Positions 10,230 to 22,862 of a stretch of 64,000 bases of DNA are shown here, one piece after another; the stretch's first letter is position 1, and the number at the start of each line of letters is the position of its first letter. Location: positions 10,196,765 through 10,260,764 of the forward strand of contig CM059977.1 in assembly GCA_030490835.1 (NCBI GenBank), read 5' to 3'. Below the pieces are notes generated by a model that saw only the letters and a list, made by a program, of their open reading frames with translations, was not told the DNA's origin and made no database searches. The translations under genes were made by a program, and so were the position numbers. The stretch is from Annona cherimola (taxonomy: Eukaryota > Streptophyta > Magnoliopsida > Magnoliales > Annonaceae).

Positions 10230-13200
10230 AATTACATACATGTAATCCTCACTTCGGCCTCGCTTGACGACAGTTCGATTGTAGATGGTGTTACTTTTCT
10301 TCAATTATGTAGGGGCATCCACCAATGGAAGATATAGGAAAATATTATTAAGAAAATATAGAATTTGTCTGATATTTGCATAATATTGATTAAAAAAATC
10401 GTAAAGAATATCTTAAAATACACAGTTGAGATTATTGTACATACGTGCCAATAACGTCAATTGCCTCCTTGACTACGAATGGTCGAAAATGCCTTCGCAA
10501 TAAAAGATCAACAACTTCGTCTTACATGCCGAAAGCCATGGATGGAAAGTCGACCCCAACCCTGGTAAAAAAAAAAAAAAAAGCTCGCCATGGCCTCCAT
10601 CGAGACGCCATCGACTGTGAATGGACGAACTCTGTTTTGGTGATTTCACCTGTGGCTGTTGGTAAATAACAATAAAATCCATCAAACCCATTTATGTTAT
10701 TGTTGCCGTCAATGGGGCTCGGGCTGATTCTCGTCCCCGACATCAAATTACAAAACCCGAGCCCTTGATCCTTGCTTATCCTTGCCGATCTCTATGTCTA
10801 TCTTCGATGGGTGTGCCCCCACCAACCACACTGTGGCCATTTCATTAAAAATACGTTCATGAATTGAGGCTTGTTAAGCTTCTTATTTATTGACAATTAT
10901 TGGGTAGTTCGATTGCTAATGAAATTTTCGTTCGGCTATCTTCTACAATATTTGATTTCGATACGCTTTCAGTTGAAATCTTCACGATAGAGATTAAAGG
11001 GATGTGCCAGCCATCCAAAACCGTGGAAGCCATTGCTGCAACAGGAGGTAGTTCGATTAAAGAGGAAACTTTTCGATATGGTTGGTGCATCGGTGGTGTT
11101 CTAAGGCTTGTGCACGTGCGGACCATGCTCACCTTGATAGGGGCATTTTAGTCCATTTATAATCGGTTTAGCATGGAGATCCGACTGCTAGTTACATTGT
11201 TGGCAAAAATGAAAATTCATTTTAGAAGTTATTGGCATATTCGCAAGAATGTTTAGATCGTTGCCATGATTATAAATGTTTTAATTTTTTGTTTGCATAA
11301 ATATAAATACCCCTTAATTTTAAAAAAATACTCTTGCATACGAACGTTGTTTTACAAATATGACTAAATTTGTGCCTGGCACATCACGTATGAGACAAAA
11401 CAATTGAATTCTATCAAATAAGTTCTGACTTCCATTTGAAATCTTAATTGGGAGAGTTGTGGTAACTTTGGATGGGAACCTACTTCTCCATCTTTCCTCA
11501 TATAAAATTTTAAAAATAATTTAATATTTTAACTATTTCATTATCTTTTTTTTCATATATGCCCATGGATTTTATTATTTTCTTAACTAATTATTTTATT
11601 TATTATCACTTGCTCTTATCATATTACATCGTTTTAGTATTTTACGAGCTGACAACTAGTGGCTCATCTACTAACGGACTATGTTGTAAACTAACGATAA
11701 TGTATGAGTAACAATAATGCATGATTTGATGGTCTTTCAAATTATCTCACCTAGCCATTATGTAGTGAAATTTTATCAACTAATGAATTATTTACGCACT
11801 CTTTTTTCATTCCACTCATTTCACTCGATAATGGATGGGGTGATTTTTTGTAATGAGTCGTCATTTTATTAACAAAAAAAAGGCATCTTAAGAATACAAA
11901 AATGTCAAACAATCGATCAAAAGAAGATATACAATGGAAAATGATTCTTTAGTAGTAATTAGAAAAAAGAGATACCAATTTAGAAATTTTAAAAGGATGA
12001 GGAAGTTGCGTGGCGTTGACTGCTTGATCTTTTTCGGGTGTTGAATGCGCTGGCTAATGGCTATGTCCAACGACTGCAAGTAATTCACAGTACGAGGATT
12101 GCCTGGTACTAAAATTGGCCACGTTGTTCTGACTCATAATATATAGGAGGGGGTCTGCATTTATAAAAATCATTTTCTTAATCTCTCGTTTCTCACACTA
12201 CCAATAATAGATTCTATTTTTTTAGTTTTTGAACATTTAACTTCCTCATTCTCTATATAAATTTTCAACCTCATCACACCCAAACTCCTTTCTCGTCCAA
12301 ACGCGGGGTCAAGTTTTCCGGCAGGATTCTTACGTCGCATTTCGCTATCTGTTTTTGACGGCTTTAACATTTTTCTGGTGAACTATTTTTGTTCGTCATT
12401 ATTCAAAACTTCCGGGGCTTGGATGCGTGTGGTGGTGGGGTAGGTCTTAGACTTATCTGCTGTCATGGATTTTGAATGGCCATGATCAAGTCCAAGTCCT
12501 CCGAGCGACGTAACTGATAAGGGGTTGGAAGGAATATCTTATAAATTCAATTTGCACATGTAAGGGAGTTAAATTTAGTTCGAGGTTATGAAGTCTATTT
12601 GCGTTCATATTTATAATTTTCCATGTAAATTGTATTTGTATTTATGATTTAAAATTTATAATAAATATTTAAAATATTTGCAGTTTTGCTTATGACAGGC
12701 ATCAACTTCCTAATTATTTTTAGTCACCTAATTATAACTTGGTCTAAAAGATAGCATCCTCAATTATTTCTATTTTTCAATCATTTCGTTTTTAAATGCA
12801 TGTTATAATATATATAATCTACTCGTTTATTTTAAAAACCATTTTGATATTATAAAATATCATAAGTGTGCATGCTTTTTCTGAAAAATTAACTTAATAA
12901 ATTTGATCTAATTATATGTCACAACAATGTCTGACGACGTAGTAATTTAGCAGGCCCGCTTATGGGCTTGGCTGAGTTTGAAATTTGCCACTGGCATTGT
13001 GACTTACGGAGATTTTTTCAAAATTTTTCCTCTATCGTGAAAGTTTATAATTTCCCCCGTGTGGTAGGAATTTAAGAAAAATTTCCTTGCTTGTATGAAG
13101 GTGTGAATGTGCTTCAGTGTAATATCCAGTTGTCGTGATGTATATAAAAATATAAAAAAGGATTTAATCATATATACTTTAAAGATAAATATTCAACATT

Positions 13201-13380
13201 TAAAACATCATTCTTAGGTGAACAAATATTTTTGGTAAATTATTATTATATTTTAATACGGCAATAAAATAGATTTAAAGTAGTTTCATAATTTACACTT
13301 GACTCACTCAAGAAAGTCAACTTTTAGGGATGTTAAATTTATAACTATAAAAAATCATCATTGTGTATGTTAACTTAATT
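10230..13380. other. Intergenic, no gene recognised (one SINE-like tail listed separately)
   Basis: Mostly AT-rich. Two moderately GC-richer patches (10445-10850 and 10880-11150) hold short frames without recognisable domains. Poly(A) at 10565-10582. I see no RNA gene or complete transposon here apart from the SINE-like tail near 12985-13170. Confidence 0.5.
12985..13170 (+). repeat. SINE-like 3' segment, copy 1
   Basis: The stretch TGTATGAAGGTGTGAATGTG, then CAGTGTAATATCCAG and GATGTATATAAAAATATAAA, closely parallels 21385-21460. The latter follows a unit with a tRNA-like B box. This copy lacks a clear B box and is probably 5'-truncated. Confidence 0.4.
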
Positions 13381-14430
13381 TACTCATGCACGCATTCATG
13401 CAAATCGACGTGCTTCGCGGGACGCCGTGCAGGGGGTTTGGGTGCACATCGGTCACGCTACGCGGACCGTCGCAATGGACAGCCAAAAAGGCTAACGCGC
13501 GGGGCACGCACCATCATGAAACACGTGGGACGGAAAAGCCCATCGGAACACATGACTTCGATTATTTTGTCAATTTTTTATTTTTATTTTTGCGCTTCGC
13601 GTGAAGACCACTTGGACTCCCCAATTGGGCCAATTCTAATCCAAAGGATCTAAAAATGAAAAAGAATTCTATTATCCTCGCCGACAAGTTTCATTTACCC
13701 AAAAATTGATCTTCGGCAACTAAAATTATCCTACAAAACGTCATAATTTGATTGGTAAAGAAAAACTTGATTGTCAATTATTTATGACATATATATTATA
13801 TGTCACAATACTAATTAAGAAATAATTTGGTTGATAATAATTTGTGGAATCAAATTTTGATTTGCCAAAACATTATCGTAAATAAGAAAAAATTCCTACT
13901 AACGAAAGCATTACTGTAAGTAAGAAAAGCATCGTGATAAGCCAAAAAAAAAAAAAAACCTTTCCTTGCACATTTTTCTTGTTAATAAATAATTTTTGTG
14001 TTAATAAAGAATTTTTAATTGCTAAAATATATTTTCTTAGTATTTAATTGGAAAGTAATTTAATAATGAAAAAGTTAGAACCGATTGAAATTACCAAAAT
14101 CGACATATGCAAAATTTTAATTTCAATTCATAAAATAATTTCAAAATAATGATATTCAGGCAAAGAAGGACGTGGCGTGGCAGGGGGTGGGTGCAGTTTC
14201 GTGGTTCCTTCGAAACACGCCTTGGCTTTGAGCCGTGTGGAAGATTTACGGGAGACTGGAAAAATTAGACAGTCAAAACACGCGGAGATTTAAAAGTACA
14301 TTCGGTTGCGAGCTAAGCCCGTGCAGCACGAAAACAGGCAAGTTGCTTACTACGGCTAATAAGGGGTTATCACTTTTGGACTTTGGTAGGCTCACTCTAC
14401 CCGTTTTCTACCCGAGTGCACGCAGTCTTA
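13381..14430. other. Intergenic with two GC-rich patches; no gene
   Basis: 13390-13560 and 14160-14440 are GC-rich relative to their surroundings; a CACGTG (G-box core) occurs near 13522. Frames present are short and not recognisable. The interval between them (13650-14150) is AT-rich with poly(A) near 13945. Confidence 0.4.
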
Positions 14431-14716
14431 GTACGTCCCGGTGCATTTCACCTATTTTTTAATATTTTTAATTTTTTTTTATACAATTGTTAATCTAATG
14501 TTAGCATATGTATTTATTTTTACCATTTTTAAAAACTTTTAAATATTATTTTTGATTTGTTAAAATGTTACTTGTTTTGACAAATCAAAAATAAATATTT
14601 AAAAGTCTCCAAGTATGGTAAAGATCAATATACATATTAAATATACCTAGATTAATAATTCTGTAAAAAAATTTCAAAAAATATTAAAAAATAATTTTTT
14701 TCACCCGGGTGCATTA
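14431..14716 (+). repeat. Family F fold-back element, copy 1
   Basis: Left part (CAATTGTTAATCTAATGTTA, then TTTACCATTTTTAAAAACTT) is mirrored by the right part (AAGTCTCCAAGTATGGTAAA, then AGATTAATAATTCTG). It is bounded by CCGGTGCATTTCACC and CACCCGGGTGCATT. It matches the better-preserved copy at 40751-41162. Confidence 0.65.
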
Positions 14717-14763
14717 TATTATGATCCTATATCATGATATATATAGGATATATGTAGAGAAAT

Positions 14764-15048
14764 ATTCAGGTGCAGTGGCATTGAAATGAGTCTCACATGA
14801 TGATAAAATTATAATCTACTACATCTATTCTATTACTATATTAATTTTTATCTCAATCGAATATGTGTATGGACCTCATCTGAAAATGGTACAAATTCAA
14901 TATAATAAAATAATTTGATGTAAATAACAACTTTAAAATGATTTTTTCAACATCTAAACTGTTTAAAGTATAATTTATGTATGAATAAATGATTGCATAA
15001 AGTTTCATTATATTTTAATATGTGTGGGGCCCGTTTTTGGACTGAGAC
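14764..15048 (+). repeat. Family C repeat, copy 1
   Basis: Begins ATTCAGGTGCAGTGGCATTG. Contains CTCAATCGAATATGTGTATG, CTGAAAATGGTACAAATTCA, AATAACAACTTTAAAATGAT and TTTTAATATGTGTGGGGCCC. The same order recurs at 20530 and 47833 with few changes. Confidence 0.75.
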
Positions 15049-15054
15049 TTCAAA

Positions 15055-15890
15055 CTAGTCTAAAAAAGATCATTTAACATGTATGTATATAAGCTTACAT
15101 AGAAGACATCCTTTGTAACCCATTTGATTTTTAAGATATTAATGATTGATGTAAAATTATTATATAACTCAGTCATTATATATAACATTACTTGTTTAGC
15201 TCGAAGACCAAGTTTTATTCTAATCAAGTATGTGCATGGGTCACATTTGCTTAAAAATATATATTCATGTGTGAATAAATTCACACATTTATTATAATAT
15301 AATATTACTTTATAGAATTATTTATCTACATAGAAGTGATATTTCAGATGATTTAGATATTGAAAAAATTATTTTAAAATTGATATTTTAGCATTAAAAT
15401 ATTTTATTATGTTAATTTTATACAAGTGATATTTCCATGATAATATAAATGATATTAAATACAATAAATAGATTAGATTTTTCATCAACCATCAAGATAT
15501 AAAAAAATAAAAATAGTTACGTAGAAAAGAGATTTTATATCTACATAGAGATGTCAAACCATTTTACTATACCTTAAGTGACATGTGTCCATTTAAGGTC
15601 ATTGTTATTTTTAAATAGCGAAAAGTCGTTCCATGTGGCTCCTCTTAATTTTAAAATCTAAATGTATACATTATGAAAATGCTTAAAATACACTAACATA
15701 TCTATATACATTGATATTTTAGATGGTTTAGAAGTTGAAAATATAATTTTAAAATTAATATTTAACATTAAACCATTTTGATTTTACATATTTATAGAAA
15801 TAACCAATGCTAGTAATATTAAATAAATGAATGAATTCTTATAATATTATATATAATACTAAATATAATGGATGAAGTGTATATTTCATT
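15055..15890. repeat. Family D AT-rich repeats (two overlapping or adjacent copies)
   Basis: Recurring strings are ACATAGAAG, GATATTTCAGATGATTTAGA, TTAACATTAAA-type and a loop around AATGATATTAAATACAATAAA. They appear at about 15055-15550 and 15690-15880, and again at 52240-52800 and 52975-53250. No coding content. Confidence 0.5.
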
Positions 15891-15896
15891 AATGTT

Positions 15897-16280
15897 TCAT
15901 AATTTACTTCTATGCTTATAACATTTCATTCTAAGTTTCTCTTATACTTATGCTGTCAATACAATTATTATTTGCCTTGACGATTTTGCCCATTTAAGAT
16001 TTTCTAATTGAGATAAATCAACCCTAATATGACTCAATTAATGATAATAAATCGTCAATATGTTCCATTAAATGACTCCAAAGTCATATTAAAGTTGAAC
16101 TATTTGAACGAGAAAAATTTTTAAGGGATAAAATTGTCTTTCTAATGTGTAGATAAAAGTTGTGTTAACGACATTGACGCAATAGGAATTTAGAGTCAAA
16201 TGTTATAGACATAAGAGAATTACTAAAATTTTGCGGATATATTAGTAATTAGGTACCGATGTTATAGGTGTAAAAAGAAT
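15897..16280 (+). repeat. Family E MITE, copy 2 (degraded)
   Basis: Contains the family strings TTCTCTTATACTTATGCTGT, TTTTGCCCATTTAAGA, AACCCTAATATGACTCAATT and AATGTTATAGACATAAGAGA in the same order as at 8158 and 41250, with more divergence and worn ends. Confidence 0.55.
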
Positions 16281-17194
16281 TTTCATATTAAAAATTAAAA
16301 GATTTTATAAAAACCATTTTTCATATTAAAGTTAAAAAGTATATACGGCCAAATAAATCGAAAATTTTACTAGATTCCTAAAATTGGACCACACGACAAA
16401 GAGTTAAGAAGTATATTGTAAGGCCAAATAAATAAATAAAACTTACTAGATTCTTAAATTTGACCACTGAAGAATCTATATATTATAAAACTGAAATTCT
16501 GGGGTGTATGGGGTTTCACCAATCGTGGGGGCAGTCTTTCACGAATGGGTTGGGTGAAGGTTACAAATTTCAACGTATACACTGTACACGTTTGAATTTG
16601 CCTTAAACCTAACACGACCTAATCAATGCCCCCCCAATGAAACATGAATTTGGTGAATGGTGGGAATCAGAGAAGTCTGCTTAAAATAACTTGAAAAACT
16701 CGAATTTTCTAAAAGGCAACAAAAATATGCCACCATTAGCATTGAGGAAAAATTATTTTTTCCATTTTCTCTATACGATGTAGCATTTCTTTTATTCATA
16801 ATTTTTATCCTTAACCCCTGGTAAGTCATATCAAGCTTTTACTTTTTCAAAAATTTTCTTTCATTTTTTTTTTCCTCAATACCAAAAGGAGGTAATTTGG
16901 GTGCAATATTAGGCAAACGACCTACCTTGGAGTAATATAATTCCTCATCTATTTCTAGTAATATAATTCCCCAAGAGATTTTTCATTTTTCTCTTAGATT
17001 TTCTTTAATGAAGAAATAACTTGATTTCACGGTGAAAGATTCCATGAAAGCTTTATTGAATTAGAGAATATGGGCTCATGAAAGCAAAGTCAATTCATAT
17101 TTTCAATAATGTGATCAATTAGGGGATATAAGAGACATCATTCTCAAGCTAGTCGAAGGTAACAATCATTTTCTTTTAAGTTTGCATATTACTA
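16281..17194. other. Intergenic, no gene recognised
   Basis: AT-rich sequence without recognisable genes, RNA genes or clear repeat ends. A short minus-strand frame near 16623-16829 has no recognisable domain. Confidence 0.5.
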
Positions 17195-17950
17195 TATGCT
17201 AGAAATTTTGGTTTTTGAGGAACAAGGTCATAGCTGATGGGGAAGTGATCTTAGCGAGAGGAATTGTGGACTGGTGCATCAATTACATACTCAATTTCAT
17301 AGGGCTACACTTTTGAATGATGGTGAACAACTTTTGAATAGCAGTCATGCTAGATGACCCTCCCAAATTGTGGACTCATGAAAATCAACATGGATGCTAG
17401 TATTAGAGTAGAGGATAACTGCTTTAGTTTTGGGGCAATATTGAGAGACTGACATGGTAACTTTCTGGGCGCCCAATGTGAATCTGCAAGGGGTCAGATT
17501 AATATTTTGGGTTTAGAAGCTATGGCCTTAATTAGGGGCATGATTTGGGGCAAAGAAATGGGGATTAAGAGGCTAATCTTTAAGACCACTTCCTTGCTAT
17601 TGATTGATATGCTAAATGGTTTGTGTAATCCAAAATCTAGTCTGAAATACTTATCGGAGGAAATTAAGACACTCATGTTGGGTTTTTTTCGGTTTCAGAC
17701 ACAATAAGTTCAACGTTGAAGCTGTAGTGTCTTCTTAATTTTCAGCCATGTATTAAGAAGTGGAAACCAACCCGCTCATAACATAGCTAAACTTGCTTTT
17801 TTGTATTAGGGGAACCCAGATTTTGTTGGAGAACTCCCCCAGCCGGTATATATTATTTTTTGTACAAAGACTTTGTATCTTGTAAGCTTGGGTGAACTAT
17901 CCTCTGCATTTGTTTTTTTGGTTTTGCTGAGGACATCCTCCAAGCTTAAC
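17195..17950 (+). pseudogene. Decayed LINE-type RNase H domain
   Basis: The reading MKINMDAS, FGAILRD (17430-17449), HGNFLGA, GLEAMALIRGM and SLLLIDMLNG follows the order of the plant RVT_3-type RNase H domain found at the end of LINE polyproteins. Weaker coding traces upstream (WNFRNKVIADGEV) and downstream (NPAHNIAKLAF, NPDFVGELPQP) extend it. It is dead: a TGA at 17450-17452 interrupts the RD-HG motif, the usual ETDS acidic site reads KTTS, and frame breaks follow. No reverse transcriptase or endonuclease portion is seen, so it is a 3'-end relic. It could instead be a host gene with an RVT_3 domain. Confidence 0.65.
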
Positions 17951-17954
17951 ATGA

Positions 17955-18365
17955 AATTTTTTTTCATCATACTCATGTTATTACGCCTTTCAAATTGTTA
18001 TCTTTTTCTATTAAAAAGATAATTTTACCACTTTCAAAATTTACTAATTAAAATGATTCAGTCTTAATGAATCTTAGGAGATATTTTAATTTTTATTATT
18101 CTTGGGAGCACAACCCAAGAATAATAGCAAGATTAAAATATTACTTAACATAAATTTTTTTTATCATACTCATGTTATTACCCCTTTCAAATTTTACTAA
18201 TTAAAATGATTCAGTCTTAATGGATCTTAGGATTAAATCATTTCTACGAAGAAAATTTAAAAAGGTAAGATTATCTTTTAATTGAGGTAGTTAACAGCTA
18301 TTTTAATTTTTATTATTCTTGGGTAGCACGACCCAAGAATAATAGCAAGATTAAAATATTACTCG
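17955..18365. repeat. Tandem duplication of a perfect-stem hairpin
   Basis: Two copies of a unit (about 17960-18160 and 18165-18365). Both carry TCATACTCATGTTATTAC, AATTAAAATGATTCAGTC and a hairpin. The hairpin arms ATTATTCTTGGG and CCCAAGAATAAT are separated by 7-8 bases and extended by TTTTAAT/ATTAAAA. The second copy has an insertion before the hairpin. Confidence 0.6.
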
Positions 18366-20450
18366 TGCCAGCTACTGAACTAACCAAATTTTCTTCGCAA
18401 TAAGATTGCCTATCTATGAGCTTGAAAAATGCTAGCCACAAATTGGAGGGGAAACCAAGACACATGCTTTAAGGGGAAAAAAAAAAATTTTGTTAGCTCC
18501 AATGCCTGATGCCATTTTTACAATTTTGTTGTCTTCCTAACATTTAGGAAAATTTTCTATGAGCTGGTTTCATTTTTAAAAAAATTGTTAGCTCCAATGC
18601 TTTTGGCATTTCGGTGAGCCCATAAAAATTCAAACTCACGATAACCGAAAGACTGTTTTATAGAATATGGTGCCCCACCTACATGTCCAATCTTGGCGTA
18701 TTTTATTATCTTGACTAGATAAAATAGTAAATAACATTAAAAATTGCATGAAGAAAAATGAAGAAGGTTCAATGGTGAAATTGATTAGATACAAGAAATT
18801 TCCCATCCACCTCATCGTCTTTGAGTGGAAGAGCACTCAATCATCATTCATGATTTATGCGAACGGATATAAATAAAATTTTATTGAAGAGACAAATCAA
18901 AACACAGCCGAGATGTTTGAAACGAAGTATCTTTCTCTGTACGTACCACCATCAATGATGAATACATATAATCACTGGTAGGGGTAGGAGGCCAACATGC
19001 GGGCCATGTCTTTGACCAAGGAGCGTGCTGAAGAGATGAAGACTGCAAGTGCCTTTGGATCTTTAGGGTTTCTAAGCTGCAAAAATTTTGAGTGTTCTGA
19101 GAGTTTTGTAAGTTACAGGCTCATGGAATACATCGAAGCACAAGGATATAGATCCAGAATAATAAGTCTGAGCCTGTGGCTATCAACTCACTTTGAAAAT
19201 GGATAAATGACCTAATTTAATTAAAATGCTTGCATGACTGATCTAGGGAATTGTAAATAACTCATAATAATCTCAAGATTACTTTTCAGAGACCGTAAAT
19301 CACAACAAAAGAAAAAGTAGGGATGAAAAAGAAATAAATAGTTTCTTTCTTTCTTTTCTTTTTTTTTTTTTAAGAAAGAAAAGCCTATAGTGGTTATGAA
19401 TAATAAAATCAACTATCGTTTGTTTGATTTTATTATTAAGTCAAAATAAATAAAACATATGGCTTTGATTTGGCCTCTGTGGCACTTTGGCCGTGGAATA
19501 TTACCACATGGAAGAAGGTTTGGCACGACAACAGGAGATCTGCGGTCCAGGTTGGTGCAGCAGCCTTCTCCGTTGCAAATTTCCTGCGGCTGGACGCCCA
19601 ACTCCATGTTGACTGCACTTCAAAGCCAATGTGAGTAGTCATAGTAGTAGTAGTAATAGGACAGACAGACGCATCACGCATGCATACATGCATTAATTCA
19701 ATTTTCCATCACATTATTAGAGAACTCCACAAATTCTTGGTAGACCCAAAAATCAATCACAGATGTAGATACCTGAGAAACTCTCCTACTGCCCAACCAC
19801 CACGCATTTCTCCTTCCATATGCATTATTTGTTTCTAGGATCATCACATAAACATTTTTATTCATTGTTGTTATTATTATTATTAAAAAATTTTCCCCTT
19901 CTGGTATATTCAAACTGAAGTAGGTGATTTCAGCTCATGTCAGGATCATTTCCACTGTTTGATCAGCCCTTGGTAGTTGCTGTCAGTCAGTCAGTCAGCC
20001 TTCCTTTTTTGACAATGCAGAACCGCCCTTTCTTGACAACATTATATTGGACCACAGCAAGGATGTGAGGATGAGGCAAGTGGATTTCATGGATTGGCCC
20101 CTTTCACATTTCAAGATAGCAACCGAAATTTCTAATGGTGACGGAGCACTTAGGCACAGGGCATGAACTGCTGAAAGCCTTCTCATGAGTTCATGCCAGA
20201 AATGTGGAAGAGTCTCAAAGTGCCCTCATCTGCACAAAACAGATAGGAAAACAACATGATGTGAGATTTCTTAATATTAAGTTTTCCCAAGGACCCCAAG
20301 TTGAGGAAGTTCCCAAAACGGCGGTCGATGAAAATAATAAGTACATAAGAAATAAAAAAACAATAGTGGTGTGGTGGGTCCTGTTCATCATAGGGATGTC
20401 ATGCCAAAGGTTTCAGAGCCGGTCAAGATCCAAGAAATTCTTCCTCCATT
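18366..20450. other. Intergenic, no gene recognised
   Basis: No supported gene. A short direct repeat TTTTGTTAGCTCCAATGC / AATTGTTAGCTCCAATGC occurs near 18490 and 18583. A (TCAG)n run is at 19982-19997. Short frames at 18997-19206, 19436-19693 and 20204-20452 carry no recognisable motif. Confidence 0.5.
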
Positions 20451-20497
20451 GAGTATTTCAGACACAATAAGTACAACATTGAAGCTGCGGTTTTTCA
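20451..20497 (+). pseudogene. Small fragment of the same RNase H-type element as 17195-17950
   Basis: TTTCAGACACAATAAGTACA followed by ACATTGAAGCTG matches 17692-17724 (TTTCAGACACAATAAGTTCA, ACGTTGAAGCTG) with few changes. It corresponds to the stretch just after the RNase H core. Only about 45 bp survive before family C sequence begins. Confidence 0.45.
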
Positions 20498-20529
20498 AAC
20501 TAATTTGCAACCCCTATATAAACACCCAT

Positions 20530-20812
20530 TGTAATTAAAATCATATATTCTATTACCATATCAATTTTCATCCCAATCGGATATGTGTATGGACCCCATC
20601 TGAAAATGATACAAATTCAACGTAATAAAATAGTTTGATATAAATAACAACTTTAAAGTAGTTTTTTCAATATGTAAACTATTTGTTATAAAATTTATAT
20701 ATAGATAAATAATTATATTGTATAAAGTTTTATTGCATTACAAAATGTGTTGAGCCCATTTTTTGGCAAATGTACCATTATTTCGGTGCAGTTGCGCTGC
20801 ACAGGAACCCTC
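20530..20812 (+). repeat. Family C repeat, copy 2 (left end missing)
   Basis: Starts within the family at ATATTCTATTACCATATCAA and continues through TCGGATATGTGTATGGACCC, CTGAAAATGATACAAATTCA and AATAACAACTTTAAAGTAGT. It ends CGGTGCAGTTGCGCTGCAC. It is colinear with 47900-48173. Confidence 0.7.
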
Positions 20813-20857
20813 CTCTCCCTTTATTTTGGTTTAAGACGGATGGATATTCAAGAGGCC

Positions 20858-21172
20858 TGCTCCCATGTGTCCGGCCGTGAGATCAATTTTTTATTTTTTG
20901 ATTTTTTTTTAAAACATCTAGAGGTAGAGCTATATGTATTTAACCTATAAGCCAAGTTTTACTATTTTTGGATACTTTTAAGTTTTTTTTATTTTTAAAC
21001 ACACTGTCTCAAAAAAATGTTACAATGTTTAAAAAATAAAAAAACTTTAAAGCATTCAAAAAGGTAAATTTTGATTTATAAGTTAAATACACCTAGCTCT
21101 ACATGTTTATAAAAAAATCAAAAAATACTTTGGGTTTTGAGGGGATGTGTTCCTATGGCCGGACGCACTCAA
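20858..21172 (+). repeat. Family F fold-back element, copy 2
   Basis: Mirrored halves: AGAGGTAGAGCTATATGTAT with AACCTATAAGCCAAGTTTTA on the left, and GATTTATAAGTTAAATACAC with CTAGCTCTACATG on the right. It is framed by TGTGTCCGGCCGTGAG and CTATGGCCGGACGCAC. Diverged from the 40751 copy but with the same fold-back layout. Confidence 0.55.
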
Positions 21173-21194
21173 TAATCAAATATTCAAACTGGGC

Positions 21195-21470
21195 AGTTGA
21201 GGCCATCGGAACTTATCCTTGGTGATAAGTTTGCTTGTTATCACAGCAATGGGACAAGTTCGAGTCTCCGCTAGTGTGCGATGGTGATTTTCCCCTTGTA
21301 ATAAGGGTTCAAAAAAAAAAATCTCCCTCTGGGTGGGGGTGTTTGTAGGCTCCTCCTTATTGTGGAGGTATTTATAAAAAAATTCCGCAATTGTATGAGA
21401 GTTGAATGTGCTTGATTGTAATATTAGATGTCATAGTATATATACCAATTATAAAAAAAGACAGTTAGAA
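21195..21470 (+). repeat. SINE-like element with tRNA-type B box
   Basis: GACAAGTTCGAGTCTCCGC near 21253-21271 resembles a tRNA-derived RNA polymerase III B box (GTTCGANTC). A 3' region with GTGAATGTGCTT-like text (GTTGAATGTGCTTGATTGTA) follows, ending in A-rich sequence. The 3' segment is shared with 12985-13170. The A box is not clear. Confidence 0.5.
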
Positions 21471-22196
21471 ATAGGAAAGGGAACTTTATTAGTGTTTTAT
21501 CACTCCCCAAATTTACATAAAAGGACAAAAATGTCTATAACGACTATTTTCAACCATGTTCCCAGAAGTCCAAGATGATTTGTAATGCTTTTTTTCCACA
21601 CTCCATATGGATGATTGAGCATACTTTGATGACAGATATACAGCCCAGTGGGAGGTGTTTGTTGAGCATACTTTGATTTCCGACTCTACATAGAAAAGTC
21701 AAAAAAAAAAAAAAAAAAAAAAAATAATAAAAAAAAATCAATGGCAGATGACAGATAATGAGCAAAATGATCTGCTGGGTTATGTACTTTGCTTCCACAG
21801 AGGCCAACGTTCGCCTATCTTGGAAAAATCGATACTACGCGATCATTTTGGTTAGCCAGCCATACAAGATCTGCTTCATGTGTAGCACGACATGATGTTG
21901 AGACCGAGGAACTCTAGTATTAATATTCTCGAGATCCATGTGCTGCAGTTGAAGTTCTATACTGCTAAAGATACCTATCAAATGCTAAAATTTGAATAGT
22001 CAAAAATTCGCTTCAACAACTGGATGAGAAACGGGCTGTCCCGATCCTTTCAAGACATTTCCAGCAATAGAACAAAAGTAAGAGAGAGAGAGTGAGAGCC
22101 GGGGGTATCTCTCTTTAAACAAAATGGAAATCTGATGGTGTGTAGGCTCTCTATTGGATTCGATGGCCCAGATGAGCACACTCACTGACTTATAAG
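21471..22196. other. Intergenic, no gene recognised
   Basis: Contains a long poly(A) tract at 21698-21736. The remainder has no recognisable gene or repeat boundary. Confidence 0.45.
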
Positions 22197-22862
22197 TAGG
22201 GTTGTTAGCGGATTCGTTGAACTGGCTAGAGCATAATTTTAATCTTAATTCATTTAAAAATTTTAAACTCCGATCCTTTTATTAATCAATTTTAAAAGCT
22301 TTAACCCTAATCCATCTACAATTCATTCAATACTTATGCTAGCAGGTTGTTAACAAGTTGAATGAGGTCGTGCAACAACTACAAGGAGCAAGGGGAGAGG
22401 GGGAGCGATGGGAGAGAGGGAGAGAGAAAGAGGGAAACAAGGGGAACAGAATGATCGGAGATGGAGAGGGAGCGAGGGAAGGAGAGAGAGTAAGGGGAAG
22501 AGGAAGGTAGGCAAAGAAGGAAGAAGCTTATCAATGGCGACTAGGACCACATGAAGGTGAGCAATGATAACAACGCAATAGGAAAAGCTAGGGAGATGGA
22601 GGAAGCAAACCGAAATAGAAAATTGATTTAGGATTTATGATTACATTGTTTTAGTAGTGTTTGAGGAGGTACTCTATGCAGGTTGAGGCTTGTGAGCCTT
22701 CAACCTACCTATCAAAATGGATTTGAGTTAATATTTTTGAAAAAATAGTTTATAATTCACTAACCTGTTCAACCATTTAAACAAATAAACGAATTATGAC
22801 TAAAATTTTATAATTCATCAATCCCGTTTAGTAACATGTTTAAACCATCTATTCAAAAACAT
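22197..22862 (-). repeat. Family B-like element, copy 3, with purine-rich interior
   Basis: Left end AGGGTTGTTAGCGGATTCGT and right part CTAACCTGTTCAACCATTTA resemble the terminal regions of the family at 29372 and 36854. The interior (22380-22510) is a G/A-rich run with repeated GGGAGAGAGG-type units. Ends are worn and no target duplication was found. Confidence 0.45.

Noticed and set aside
21253..21271. A real tRNA gene at the B-box-like sequence
   Set aside because: No A box, acceptor stem or anticodon arm could be folded around it; it fits a SINE relic.
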